Positions 25,059-33,781 of a DNA stretch of 64,000 nt are shown piece by piece. The notes below the pieces were generated by a model. It had not been told where the DNA came from. It did not search any database and saw only the letters and a program-made list of their open reading frames with translations. This stretch comes from Streptomyces gardneri. Its GTDB lineage: Bacteria; Actinomycetota; Actinomycetes; Streptomycetales; Streptomycetaceae. The stretch covers positions 1 through 64,000 of the forward strand of contig NZ_BJMN01000055.1 in the NCBI RefSeq assembly GCF_006539185.1, written 5' to 3'. The translations under genes and the position numbers were made by a program. The first letter of the stretch is position 1. Each line of letters starts with the position of its first letter.

Positions 25059-25292
25059 GGACGCGCCCGGACGGTGGTCCCGGACAGGCCCCCCCCGTGA
25101 CACGCCCCGGACACGCCCCCGGACCCGCCCCCGAAGCCCCCGGTCCCGGAGCCTCGGCTTCCACTCTCGTCAATTCACGACGAACGGTGACGGAGTGCGT
25201 GCGTTATGTGATGTGCTGGAGACCGTCACTGACAAAGGCAAGAACCAGAGGCACTGACCAGCCGACCGGGGGAGTCGAGGGAGGGGCGCAGC

Positions 25293-26753
25293 ATGGGGGC
25301 CGAGCAGATCAGGCGGTGGGAGTCCGGCGCGCTGGCGCACGCCGTGAGCGATCCCTTCGGACAGGGCCCGCTGCCCTGGCTCCGCGGTTCGGAGAACTAC
25401 TTCGACGACACGGGCCAGATGGTCCCCTGGTACGCGGACGAGATCCTGGCCCGCGGTGGCGGCGGCGGTCCGCGCACGGCCGACGACGTCAAGCGCCAGA
25501 TCAAGGGCTTCGCCTCGACCGGGGCCGTGGCGCCGGGCGAGTCGATCGACTTCCACATCACCGTGGACCCGCCGCAGCAGTTCCTCGTCGACGTCTACCG
25601 GATCGGCCACTACGGCGGCGACGGCGCCGCGAAGATCACCACGAGCCCGCGGCTCTCGGGGATCGTCCAGCCCGCCCCGCTCACCGCCGACCGCACGGTC
25701 TCCTGCCACCACTGGTGGCAGTCCTGGCGGCTCCAGGTCCCGACGTACTGGTCGATCGGCGCGTACGTCGCGGTCCTCACCACCGCCGACGGCTACCGCT
25801 CGCACATCCCCTTCACGGTCCGCGACAGCCACCCGGCGGACCTCCTCCTCGTCCTCCCGGACGTGACCTGGCAGGCGTACAACCTCTACCCGGAGGACGG
25901 CCGCACCGGCGCCAGCCTCTATCACGCCTGGGACGAGGAGGGCCGGCTGCTCGGCGAGGAGGACGCGGCCGTCACCGTCTCCTTCGACCGCCCCTACGCG
26001 GGCGCGGGACTGCCGCTGCACGTCGGCCACGCCTACGACTTCATCCGCTGGGCCGAGCGGTACGGCTACGACCTCGCCTACGCGGAGACCCGCGACCTGC
26101 ACGCGGGCCGGGTCGACCCCAGCCGCTACCGGGGCCTGGTCTTCCCGGGCCACGACGAGTACTGGTCGGCACCGATGCGCAGGACCGCCGAACTCGCCCG
26201 GGACCAGGGCACGTCCCTCGTCTTCCTCTCCGCCAACACCATGTACTGGCAGGTGGAGCTGGGCCCGTCCCCGTCGGGGGTGCCGGACCGTCTCCTCACC
26301 TGCCGCAAGCGGCGCGGCCCCGGCCGCCCCGCCCTCTGGCGCGAGGTCGACCGGCCCGAGCAGCGGCTCCTCGGCATCCAGTACGCGGGCCGGGTGCCCG
26401 AACCGCACCCGATGGTCGTACGGAACGCCGAGCATTGGCTCTGGGAGGCCACCGGAGCGGGCGACGGCGACGAGCTCCCCGGCATGGTCGCGGGCGAGGC
26501 CGACCGCTACTTCCCGCGCACCGCGCTCCCCGAGCACCAGGGCCGCATCCTGCTGGCCCACTCGCCCTACCAGGACGGCGACGGCGCGGTGCGCCACCAG
26601 GAGACCTCGCTCTACAGGGCGCCGTCCGGCGCCTGGGTCTTCGCCTCCGGCACCTTCGCCTGGTCTCCGGCGCTCGACCGGCCGGGCCATGTCGACGCCC
26701 GGGTCCAGCGCGCCACCGCGAACCTCCTCGACCGGATCTGCAAGAGGGACTGA
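25293..26753 (+). CDS. N,N-dimethylformamidase large-subunit-like protein
   Basis: A 486-residue protein resembling the C-terminal part of the large subunit of N,N-dimethylformamidase. Characteristic stretches are FHITVDPPQQFLVDVYRIGH with YGGDGA, VLPDVTWQAYNLYPEDG, SFDRPYAGAG, YDLAYAETRDLH, and FPGHDEYWSAPMRRTAE, which hold the Tyr and Glu/His residues of the non-haem iron site in the enzyme family. Whether this relative hydrolyses formamides is unknown; the family is broad and many actinobacterial members have no assigned substrate. It lacks a signal peptide. Start ATG 25293 has GAGGGAGGGG upstream. It sits between the membrane protein and purC. Confidence 0.8.
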   Translation: MGAEQIRRWESGALAHAVSDPFGQGPLPWLRGSENYFDDTGQMVPWYADEILARGGGGGPRTADDVKRQIKGFASTGAVAPGESIDFHITVDPPQQFLVDVYRIGHYGGDGAAKITTSPRLSGIVQPAPLTADRTVSCHHWWQSWRLQVPTYWSIGAYVAVLTTADGYRSHIPFTVRDSHPADLLLVLPDVTWQAYNLYPEDGRTGASLYHAWDEEGRLLGEEDAAVTVSFDRPYAGAGLPLHVGHAYDFIRWAERYGYDLAYAETRDLHAGRVDPSRYRGLVFPGHDEYWSAPMRRTAELARDQGTSLVFLSANTMYWQVELGPSPSGVPDRLLTCRKRRGPGRPALWREVDRPEQRLLGIQYAGRVPEPHPMVVRNAEHWLWEATGAGDGDELPGMVAGEADRYFPRTALPEHQGRILLAHSPYQDGDGAVRHQETSLYRAPSGAWVFASGTFAWSPALDRPGHVDARVQRATANLLDRICKRD

Positions 26754-26851
26754 GGGGCCGCCGCGGGCCCGGACGCCGTACCCGTGTCTCCGCGCGAGCG
26801 AACGTGCGAGAGAATCGGACACGCTCCTGGATCAACCTACGCGGAGGAACC

Positions 26852-27772
26852 GTGTCCGGATTCGTAGAAAAGCCCGAGCCTGTGCAGGTCCCGGGCCTCA
26901 CCCATCTCCACACGGGCAAGGTCCGCGACCTGTACCGGAACGAGGCGGGCGACCTCGTCATGGTGGCGAGCGACCGTATTTCCGCGTACGACTGGGTCCT
27001 GCCGACCGAGATCCCCGACAAGGGCCGGGTCCTCACCCAGCTCTCGCTGTGGTGGTTCGACCGGCTCTCCGACCTGGTCCCGCACCACGTCCTCTCCACC
27101 GAGCTCCCGGCCGGCGCCCCCGCCGACTGGGCGGGCCGCACCCTCGTCTGCAAGTCGCTGAACATGGTGCAGGTCGAGTGCGTCGCCCGCGGCTACCTCA
27201 CGGGCTCCGGCCTCATCGAGTACGACGAGTCCCGCACGGTCTGCGGCGTCCCGCTCCCCGAGGGCCTCACCGACGGCTCCGAGCTGCCCGCCCCGATCTT
27301 CACCCCGGCCACCAAGGCCGCGGTCGGCGACCACGACGAGAACGTCTCCTTCGAGGAGGTCGCCCGCCAGGTCGGCACCGAGACGGCCGAGCTGCTGCGC
27401 CGGACGACCCTCGCGGTGTACTCCAGGGCCCTGGACATCGCCCGCGAGCGAGGGCTCATCCTGGCCGACACCAAGTTCGAGTTCGGCTTCGAGAGCACCC
27501 CGGACGGCGACCGTCTCGTTCTCGCCGACGAGGTCCTCACCCCGGACTCCTCGCGCTTCTGGCCGGCCGACCAGTGGCAGCCGGGCCGCGCCCAGCCCTC
27601 GTACGACAAGCAGTTCGTGCGGAACTGGCTGACGTCCCCGGCCTCGGGCTGGGACCGCAAGAGCGAGACGCCCCCGCCGCCGCTCCCGCAGGAGATCGTC
27701 GACGCGACGCGCGCCAAGTACCTGGAGGCGTACGAGCTGCTGACCGGCAAGCCCTGGTCGGACACCTTCTAG
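26852..27772 (+). CDS. purC: Phosphoribosylaminoimidazole-succinocarboxamide synthase
   Basis: SAICAR synthase of purine synthesis: couples aspartate to CAIR using ATP. 306 residues. GKVRDLYRNEAGDLVMVASD with RISAYDW is the N-terminal nucleotide site, KSLNMVQVECVARGYLTGSG the central signature, and ADTKFEFGFE and DEVLTPDSSRFWP the ATP/substrate motifs. The start is GTG 26852, eleven bases after CGGAGGAAC, and begins the family homology; the frame is open far upstream but overlaps the previous gene. A strong hairpin follows at 27791-27821. Confidence 0.97.
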   Translation: MSGFVEKPEPVQVPGLTHLHTGKVRDLYRNEAGDLVMVASDRISAYDWVLPTEIPDKGRVLTQLSLWWFDRLSDLVPHHVLSTELPAGAPADWAGRTLVCKSLNMVQVECVARGYLTGSGLIEYDESRTVCGVPLPEGLTDGSELPAPIFTPATKAAVGDHDENVSFEEVARQVGTETAELLRRTTLAVYSRALDIARERGLILADTKFEFGFESTPDGDRLVLADEVLTPDSSRFWPADQWQPGRAQPSYDKQFVRNWLTSPASGWDRKSETPPPPLPQEIVDATRAKYLEAYELLTGKPWSDTF

Positions 27773-27790
27773 GAGCCCAAGGGCACGAGA

Positions 27791-27821
27791 AAGCCCCCCG
27801 GTCGATCCGACCGGGGGGCTT
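27791..27821 (+). terminator. Hairpin terminator after purC
   Basis: AAGCCCCCCGGTCG (27791-27804) pairs with CGACCGGGGGGCTT (27808-27821), loop ATC, then TCTTC. It separates purC from the minus-strand tRNA-Gly and can serve both. Confidence 0.9.
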
Positions 27822-27826
27822 CTTCA

Positions 27827-27902
27827 TGGAGCGGACGACGAGATTCGAACTCGCGACCCTCACCTTGGCAAGGTGATGCTCTACCAACTGAGCCACGTCC
27901 GC
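27827..27902 (-). tRNA. tRNA-Gly (anticodon GCC), copy 1
   Basis: A 76-base tRNA with acceptor GCGGACG/CGTCCGC, anticodon loop CTTGCCAAG giving GCC, and T loop GTTCGAATC. The CCA end is encoded (27829-27827). The body is identical to the copy at 31769-31841. Confidence 0.97.
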
Positions 27903-27924
27903 ATGCGCCGTAGCGCGGGGCTAA

Positions 27925-28575
27925 CTATACCCAACCTTTCGCCTGGGCGAGACGCACCGCCGTGTGACGGTTCTCGGCACCGAGCTTCGCGGCGGCTGAG
28001 GAGAGGTAGTTCCGGACGGTTCCGGGGGAGAGCGAGGCGCGCCGGGCGATCTCCGTGACGGGTGCTCCGTCGGCGGAGAGTTCGAGGACCTCGGCCTCCC
28101 GGGCGGTCAGCGGGGAGTCGCCGGCGGCGATGGCGTCGGACGCCAACTCCGGGTCCACATAACGGTTTCCGGCGTGCACGGTACGAATGATCTCGGCGAG
28201 CCGCTGGGCGCTGACGGTCTTCGGGACGAAGCCCCGGACGCCGGCGGAGAGGGCCCGCTTGAGGTGCCCGGGACGGCCGTGACCGGTCACGATCATGGTG
28301 CGGCAGCCGGGCAGTTCGTCCCGCAGGACCGTGGCGACCGTCACACCGTCCGCGCCCGGCATCTGCAGATCGAGCACGGCGACGTCGGGTCGGTGGGCGC
28401 GGGCCATGGCGAGCGCCTCGGGGCCGGTCGCGGCCTCGGCGACGACGACGAGGTCGTCCTCCAGGCCGAGCAGCGCGGCGAGCGCGCCGCGGATCAGATG
28501 CTCGTCGTCGGCGAGCAGTACGCGCACAGGAGCAGCAGCAGGGGCGGGAGCCGGATCGGGGACGGGGGCGGTCAT
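27925..28575 (-). CDS. Two-component response regulator, NarL/LuxR type
   Basis: A 216-residue response regulator. The receiver domain (VRVLLADDEHLIRGALAALL) has the acidic pair DD, phospho-acceptor Asp in VAVLDLQMPGADG and Lys in GFVPKTV. The C-terminal LuxR helix-turn-helix is LTAREAEVLELSADGAPVTE followed by IARRASLSPGTVRNYLSSA. The start at 28575 overlaps the histidine-kinase stop by four bases (ATGA), so the two are translationally coupled. It is the last gene of a four-gene unit: ABC ATPase, permease, kinase, regulator. The resemblance to DesR-type regulators that control a neighbouring transporter suggests it governs this operon, possibly through repeats upstream of the ATPase gene. 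Confidence 0.93.
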   Translation of the reverse strand: MTAPVPDPAPAPAAAPVRVLLADDEHLIRGALAALLGLEDDLVVVAEAATGPEALAMARAHRPDVAVLDLQMPGADGVTVATVLRDELPGCRTMIVTGHGRPGHLKRALSAGVRGFVPKTVSAQRLAEIIRTVHAGNRYVDPELASDAIAAGDSPLTAREAEVLELSADGAPVTEIARRASLSPGTVRNYLSSAAAKLGAENRHTAVRLAQAKGWV

Positions 28576-29870
28576 CGGTCCACCCCCGAACGGGACATAC
28601 GGGGTGTACGGGGCACGGGGATCCGGGCCGCCACCCGGAACGTCCCGCCGCCGCCCGGACCCGCCTCCAGGGTCCCGCCGACCGCCGCGAGTCGTTCCCG
28701 AAGCCCCGCGAGCCCCGAACCACCGCCGGAGCCGAGCCCGGAGCCGAGCCCCGAACCGCCCCGCGTACCGGCCCCGGTCGTCTGTCCCGCCCCGTCGTTC
28801 TCCACGGTCAGCAGCACCTCGTTCTCCTCCTCGCGGACGGAGATCGCGCAGCGCCGCGCGTCCCCGTGCCGCAGTACGTTCGTCGTGGTCTCGCGGACCA
28901 CCCACCCGAGCGCCGACTGCACCTCGTCGGGCAGGGCGAGCCCGGCCGAGCCGAAGGGCGAGGCGATGGCGCAGTCGATCCCGGCCGCGTCGAGGACGCC
29001 CCGGGCGCCCTCCAGTTCCACCCGCAGGTCCGCCTCGCGGTAGCCGCGTACGACGTCCCGGACCTCGCGCTGGGACTCCCGGGCGATGCGCTGCACCTCG
29101 ATCATCTGGTCGACGGCCTCGGGGCGTTCGCGCCGGGCGAGCTGGACGGCGAGCTCGCTCTTGAGGGCGATCACGGACAGGTTCCGGCCGATGACGTCGT
29201 GCAGGTCGCGGCCGAAGCGGAGCCGTTCCTCGGCGACCGCGAGCCGGGCCTTCAGGTCGCGGGAGCGCTCCAGCTCCCAGACGATCTTCATCAGCCAGGC
29301 GGAGAATCCGCAGGCGGCGACGAGGCCGTAGCCGCCGAAGAGGATCGCGATCCCGGAGCCGATGCCCTCGGCCGGGTGGAGGCCCACCGCCATGATCGCG
29401 CCGCCGGTCGCGAGCGCGGTGGCCGGGACGACGTACAGCATGCGCCGCGGCCGGCGCACGCAGAGCACGATGCCGCCCAGGGAGAAGGCGACGAGGCCGG
29501 TGACGACGGCGGTGGCGACCGCGGGGTCTTCGAGCACCCCCGTGGCCCGCAGCGCGATCACGGTCAGCGCACCGCCCGCCGTCAGGGCGGTCTGCGCGGT
29601 CGCGAGCCGGACCGGCCGGTCGCGCCGGTCCAGGGCCCAGTCCAGGGCGCGCGAGGAGAGCACGGCGTTCAGCACGGCGTGGGCGCAGACGAGCAGCACC
29701 AGCGCGAGGGTGAGGGGGAGGCCCACCGGGTCGTCGTCGGGTTCCGAGAACGGCACAAGGCCGATCGAAGCGATCTCGATCACCACGAAGAAGTGGAAGC
29801 TCCACCGTGTGTACAGCTCCACCTTGGCCGCACTGCCGCGCCGGCTCCACCACCCCGTCAGCCTGGACAC
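28572..29870 (-). CDS. Sensor histidine kinase, HisKA_3 type
   Basis: A 432-residue membrane kinase. About five to six hydrophobic segments fill residues 20-195, with little extracytoplasmic sequence, so it may sense membrane state. The dimerisation and phospho-acceptor site is RFGRDLHDVIGRNLSVIALK with the phosphorylated His in DLHD; the ATPase domain shows VVRETTTNVLRHGDARRC (N box) and SGLAGLRERLAAVGG (G box), with a Gly/Ser repeat (SGLGSGLGSGGG) between. The start GTG 29870 has GGGAGG nine bases upstream. The stop overlaps the regulator start. Confidence 0.92.
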   Translation of the reverse strand: MSRLTGWWSRRGSAAKVELYTRWSFHFFVVIEIASIGLVPFSEPDDDPVGLPLTLALVLLVCAHAVLNAVLSSRALDWALDRRDRPVRLATAQTALTAGGALTVIALRATGVLEDPAVATAVVTGLVAFSLGGIVLCVRRPRRMLYVVPATALATGGAIMAVGLHPAEGIGSGIAILFGGYGLVAACGFSAWLMKIVWELERSRDLKARLAVAEERLRFGRDLHDVIGRNLSVIALKSELAVQLARRERPEAVDQMIEVQRIARESQREVRDVVRGYREADLRVELEGARGVLDAAGIDCAIASPFGSAGLALPDEVQSALGWVVRETTTNVLRHGDARRCAISVREEENEVLLTVENDGAGQTTGAGTRGGSGLGSGLGSGGGSGLAGLRERLAAVGGTLEAGPGGGGTFRVAARIPVPRTPRMSRSGVDR

Positions 29871-29898
29871 GCGCCCGGCCTCCCTTCCCGTCCCCCGC

Positions 29899-30663
29899 CT
29901 ACCTGCGGGGTTCCCAGCGGAACCACTTCCGGACAGCAAACACGGTGAGGACGCCCCAGGCCAGCGTGGTGAGCGCGGCGGTCATGAGGTCCTTGGTGTC
30001 GCCGACGCCGAGCCACCCGGCCCGGACGAACTCCATGACCCCGCTGAACGGCAGCAGTTGGGTGAGGCTCGCGACCAGGTCGGGAAGGAGGTCGCGGGGG
30101 ACCATCAGCCCCGAGCCCATGGCGGAGATCAGGAAGAACGGCAGGGTGGTGAGGCCCGCGCTCTCGACGTTCCGTGTGATGGCGGTGGTCGCGGCGGCCA
30201 GTCCGGCGAGCAGCAGGACCGCGGCGAGCAGGCCGAGCACGAGCAGGTCGGGGCGGCGCGGTGCGGGTACGTCGAGGACGAGGGCGCCGCCGACGGACAG
30301 GACGACGCACTGGACGAGGGCGATGGCGGCGGAGGGGAGCGCGGCGCCGCCGAGGATCTCCAGATCGGTCGCCTCGCCGGTGCGCAGCCGCTTGAGGACG
30401 AGCTCCTCGCGGCGGGCCACGAGGGCGGAGACGAGACCCATGTAGACGACGAGGACGAGGACCATGCCCGTCCCGCCGATGAGGGTGGTGCCCGCCATGC
30501 CGCCGGGCAGCTCGTCCGGGCTCATCTGCCCGAGCGAGGACCGCAGCACGAGGATCATCAGCAGCGGCATCAGGAGGGCGATGAAGAGGTTGTTCTTGTT
30601 GCGCCCGAGGAGGGTGAGTTCGGCCCGTCCGAGCGAGGTCATCCGGCGTGCGGTCGCGTTCAT
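29899..30663 (-). CDS. ABC-2 type transporter permease
   Basis: A 254-residue permease with six hydrophobic segments. LLGRNKNNLFIALLMPLLMI is the first helix and its cytoplasmic lead-in, LVSALVARREELVLKRLRTG is the typical ABC-2 coupling loop, and FFLISAMGSGLMVPRDLLPD and LLPFSGVMEFVRAGWLG match the conserved end of drug and daunorubicin-type exporters. The start ATG at 30663 overlaps the stop of the ATPase gene (ATGA). The kinase gene starts 28 bases after its stop. Confidence 0.92.
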   Translation of the reverse strand: MNATARRMTSLGRAELTLLGRNKNNLFIALLMPLLMILVLRSSLGQMSPDELPGGMAGTTLIGGTGMVLVLVVYMGLVSALVARREELVLKRLRTGEATDLEILGGAALPSAAIALVQCVVLSVGGALVLDVPAPRRPDLLVLGLLAAVLLLAGLAAATTAITRNVESAGLTTLPFFLISAMGSGLMVPRDLLPDLVASLTQLLPFSGVMEFVRAGWLGVGDTKDLMTAALTTLAWGVLTVFAVRKWFRWEPRR

Positions 30664-31613
30664 CGGAGGCTCTCCAGGTCCGCCGCCAGGTCCCCGTTCA
30701 GGTCCTGGTCCAGGGCGTCGGTGCGGGAGGCGATCTCCAGGAACGCCTCTTCGAGGGTGGCCGAGCGGGCGTCGAGCCCGTCGAGCCGTACGCCGGCCTC
30801 GCGGGCCCAGCCGAGGAGTTCGCCGAGCGCGTCCTGCAGCTCGTGCGTACGGATCTCCACGCGCCGGCCGTCGGCGGCGGCCTTCAGGGAGAGCGGCAGG
30901 CGGGCGGGTGCGACTCCCTCGGGGAGGGTGAAGCGGATGCGGGCGGGCCGGGCGGCGGTGACCTCGTCCGGGGTGCCGGTGAGCACGATCCGGCCCTGGT
31001 GCATGATCGCGAGCCGGTCGGCCAGGGACTCGGCCTCCTCCAGGTAGTGCGTGGTGAGGAGCACGGTCGTCCCCTCGTCGCGCAGTCTCCGCACCAGGTT
31101 CCAGGTGTCGCGCCGTCCTTCGGCGTCGAGTCCGGTGGTCGGCTCGTCGAGGAAGAGGACCTCGGGGCGGCCGAGCAGCGCGAGGGCGAGGTCGAGACGC
31201 CGCCGTTCGCCGCCGGAGAGCTGCTTGATGCGGACCCGGTGGCGGGAGCCGAGGCCGACGGCCTCCAGCGCCTCGCCCGTGGGCCGGGCGCCGGTGGTGC
31301 AGCCTGCCCACATCCGTACGGTCTCGGCCACGGTCAGGTCGCTGGGGAAGCCGCCCTCCTGGAGCATGACCCCGATGCGGGGGCGGACGGCGGCCCGTTC
31401 GCGGTACGGGTCGTGGCCGAGGACGCGGGCGGTTCCGGCGCTGGGTGCGGCGAGGCCCTCCAGGAGTTCGACCGTGGAGGTCTTGCCGGCGCCGTTGGTG
31501 CCGAGGAGGGCGAAGATCTCGCCGTGGGGGACGGTGAAGGAGATGCCGCGCACGGCCTCGAAGCCGCCGGAGTAGCCGCGGCGCAGGCCTTCCGCTTCGA
31601 TCGCGTTGGTCAT
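30660..31613 (-). CDS. ABC transporter ATP-binding protein, drug exporter type
   Basis: A 317-residue ATPase. Walker A is GTNGAGKTS (about 38-46), the Q loop is VMLQEGGF, the signature is LSGGERRRLDLALALL, Walker B is PEVLFLDEPTTGLD and the switch His is in LLTTHYLEEAESLADRLAIM. The 100-residue C-terminal extension (ARIRFTLPEGVAP to LEEAFLEIASR) is typical of DrrA-like exporters. It leads a four-gene unit with its permease and a two-component system. Start ATG 31613. Confidence 0.93.
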   Translation of the reverse strand: MTNAIEAEGLRRGYSGGFEAVRGISFTVPHGEIFALLGTNGAGKTSTVELLEGLAAPSAGTARVLGHDPYRERAAVRPRIGVMLQEGGFPSDLTVAETVRMWAGCTTGARPTGEALEAVGLGSRHRVRIKQLSGGERRRLDLALALLGRPEVLFLDEPTTGLDAEGRRDTWNLVRRLRDEGTTVLLTTHYLEEAESLADRLAIMHQGRIVLTGTPDEVTAARPARIRFTLPEGVAPARLPLSLKAAADGRRVEIRTHELQDALGELLGWAREAGVRLDGLDARSATLEEAFLEIASRTDALDQDLNGDLAADLESLR

Positions 31614-31656
31614 GTGTCCAGACTCCCGGCGTCCGGGGCCGTCCGGCAGTGCGCGC

Positions 31657-31684
31657 TGTCATCGCCGTTTCTGACAAATGTCAT
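31657..31684 (-). promoter_or_regulatory. Repeats upstream of the ABC/two-component operon
   Basis: TGACAAATGTCA (31672-31683) is a near-perfect palindrome with arms TGACA/TGTCA, and a second TGTCAT lies at 31657-31662, fifteen bases away. They are 45-70 bases upstream of the ATPase start, a position suited to the encoded response regulator. Confidence 0.45.
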
Positions 31685-31727
31685 GGCGTCAGGCGGGGCG
31701 GCCCCGGACGGCGGAGGCGGACACGAC

Positions 31728-31759
31728 GAAGGCCCCGGTTCCAGAGAACCGGGGCCTTC
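31728..31759. terminator. Hairpin terminator after tRNA-Gly copy 2
   Basis: GAAGGCCCCGGTTC (31728-31741) pairs perfectly with GAACCGGGGCCTTC (31746-31759), loop CAGA. It follows the minus-strand tRNA genes and shields the ABC operon promoter from read-through. Confidence 0.9.
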
Positions 31760-31768
31760 GACTTCCTG

Positions 31769-31841
31769 AGCGGACGACGAGATTCGAACTCGCGACCCTC
31801 ACCTTGGCAAGGTGATGCTCTACCAACTGAGCCACGTCCGC
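31769..31841 (-). tRNA. tRNA-Gly (anticodon GCC), copy 2
   Basis: 73 bases, same body as the copy at 27827-27902 (acceptor GCGGACG/CGTCCGC, anticodon loop with GCC). The 3' CCA is not encoded here; the flank reads TCAG. Confidence 0.97.
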
Positions 31842-31920
31842 ATGCCCCCGACCGACTTTCATCGGGCGGTGCGAGCACCACTCTACCTGATGCACCGGAG
31901 TGCTCGGTAATGCGATGCAG

Positions 31921-31992
31921 AGCGGGTGACAGGAATTGCACACTGCGCCTTCCCCCTGGAAGGGGGATGTTCTACTACTGAACTACACCCGC
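31921..31992 (-). tRNA. tRNA-Gly (anticodon TCC)
   Basis: 72 bases; acceptor GCGGGTG/CACCCGC, anticodon stem TCCCC/GGGGA with loop CTTCCAG giving TCC, T loop CAATTCC. CCA is not encoded. It lies 79 bases upstream of tRNA-Gly(GCC) copy 2 on the same strand, probably one transcript. Confidence 0.93.
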
Positions 31993-32113
31993 ACGCTGCG
32001 TGAGGTTCGGCCCTGCGGCCTTGCCCCTCGGCGTGTTCCAGACTCTAGCGGATCATGGGGGGTGCAATGCAAATCGGCTCGGCCCGGCTCGCGTCGGCCC
32101 GGCTCGCGGAGGC

Positions 32114-32482
32114 TCAGCTCGCGGCGTGGAACGCCTCGTAGACCTTCTTCGGGATGCGGCCCCGGGCGGGCACGTCCATCTTGTTGGACTGGGCCCAGGC
32201 GCGGACCGCCGCCGGGTCGGGCGCGAGCGCGGTGCGGGTGTAGGTCTCGGTCCCGCCCTTCAGGCCGCCGGCGCCCTTCGCGCCTCCCGGTCCGCCCTTC
32301 GCGCCCGCCGACTGCTTGCGGCCGGCGGCGAGGTAGGGGGCGAGGGTCTTGCGGAGTTTCTTTGCATTGGCAGCATTCAGGTCGATCTCGTACATCTTCC
32401 CGTCGAGGCCGAACGCGACCGTCTCAGCAGCTTCTCCGCCGTCGATGTCATCGGAGAGAGTGACCACCACACGCTGAGCCAC
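32114..32482 (-). CDS. lsrL: Lsr2-like nucleoid protein
   Basis: A 122-residue protein of the Lsr2 family, xenogeneic silencers that bind AT-rich DNA and bridge it. The N-terminal dimerisation part is VAQRVVVTLSDDIDGGEAAE with TVAFGLDGKMYEIDL and NAANAKKLRKTLAPY. The C-terminal DNA-binding domain is AVRAWAQSNKMDVPARGRIP with KKVYEAF, where RGR is the AT-hook-like minor-groove motif. The linker is Gly/Ala/Lys-rich. Start GTG 32482 with AGGA upstream; the longer frame extends into a region without homology. Its place beside purS matches the second Lsr2 paralogue (LsrL) of Streptomyces rather than the main Lsr2; that assignment uses remembered gene order. Confidence 0.88.
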   Translation of the reverse strand: MAQRVVVTLSDDIDGGEAAETVAFGLDGKMYEIDLNAANAKKLRKTLAPYLAAGRKQSAGAKGGPGGAKGAGGLKGGTETYTRTALAPDPAAVRAWAQSNKMDVPARGRIPKKVYEAFHAAS

Positions 32483-32859
32483 GGATATCGGTCCTTTCCT
32501 GCGGCCGCCGGGGTCGGAACGACGCTTGTGACGTCTCTGACGTGCGACGATGCCGACTGTTCGGCTGTGCCGGGACAATGCTTCTTTCCTATGGATTCCT
32601 TTGTACAGCGGTAGGCATCGCATTGTGAAGCCCCGGCAATTGTTTCAGCGTGTCCCAGTGGATTGAGGTCCGCAATATTTCGCTGGAATTTTGCGCGCGA
32701 GTGTGCGTGCGGGGGTGGGCGGCGTTCGCTGTCCGTTCGCGGTCCGTTCATGGGTCTTTGGGGATCTCTTTGTAGGATCCTTCAGATCTCTACCCGCGTA
32801 GAATTTGGAGGCAGGTACGCTGAGGGAACCGCCCACGCAACACACCACCGGGAGTGCCA
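32483..32859. other. 377-base intergenic region between lsrL and purS
   Basis: It must hold both divergent promoters. The middle (32620-32700) is clearly richer in A and T than the surroundings (CAATTGTTTC, GCAATATTTC, GGAATTTTG). GTCCGTTC occurs twice, at 32731-32738 and 32742-32749, eleven bases apart, one helical turn. TAGAAT at 32799-32804 may be the -10 of the pur transcript. I see no gene in it. Confidence 0.5.
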
Positions 32860-33105
32860 GTGGCACGCGTCGTAGTCGACGTCATGCTCAAGCCGGAGAT
32901 TCTGGACCCTCAGGGGCAGGCGGTGCAGCGTGCACTGCCCCGCCTGGGATTCGCCGGAATCGCCGACGTCCGTCAGGGGAAGCGCTTCGAACTGGAGGTG
33001 GAGGGACCGGTCGACGACGCCGCCCTCGCCCGCATCCATGAGATGGCCGAAACCTTCCTTGCCAACACCGTGATCGAAGACTTCGTCGTGAAGGTCGAGT
33101 CGTGA
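32860..33105 (+). CDS. purS: Phosphoribosylformylglycinamidine synthase subunit PurS
   Basis: Small subunit (81 residues) of the three-part FGAM synthase; PurS dimers bridge PurL and PurQ and help ammonia pass between them. ARVVVDVMLKPEILDPQGQA and RQGKRFELEV are the family signatures. The start is GTG 32860, six bases after GGGAG; an in-frame GTG at 32854 is possible. Its stop overlaps the purQ start by four bases (GTGA), so synthesis of the subunits is coupled. Confidence 0.95.
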   Translation: MARVVVDVMLKPEILDPQGQAVQRALPRLGFAGIADVRQGKRFELEVEGPVDDAALARIHEMAETFLANTVIEDFVVKVES

Positions 33106-33781
33106 CCGCACGCATCGGCGTCGTCACGTTCCCCGGAACTCTCGACGACCAGGACGCGCTTCGCGCCGCCCGCCTCGCGGGCGCCGAGCCCGTCTCGCTC
33201 TGGCACCGCGACAAGGACCTCAAGCAGGTCGACGCCGTGGTTCTCGCCGGCGGTTTCTCCTACGGCGACTACCTGCGGGCCGGAGCCATCTCCCGCTTCT
33301 CGCCGGTGATGGAGAGCATCATCGAGCAGGCCAAGGCGGGCATGCCCGTCCTCGGCATCTGCAACGGCTTCCAGATCCTCACCGAGGCCCATCTGCTGCC
33401 GGGCGCGATGCTGCGCAACAACCACCTCCACTTCATCTGCCGCGACCAGAAGCTGCGGGTGGAGAACGCGGAGACCGCCTGGACGTCCGACTACGAGCGG
33501 GGCCAGGAGATCGAGGTCCCGCTCAAGAACATGGACGGCCGGTACGTCGCCGACGAGCGCACGCTCGACGAGCTGGAGGCCGAGGGGCGGGTGGCCTTCC
33601 GCTACCTGGACATGAACCCCAACGGCTCGCTGCGCGACATCGCGGGCATCACCAATGCCGCGGGCAACGTGGTCGGCCTCATGCCGCACCCGGAGCACGC
33701 CGTCGAGCCGCTGGTCGGCACCGGCAAGACGGACGGCCTCGGTTTCTTCACCTCGATCCTCAAGAAGCTGGTCAACGCCTG

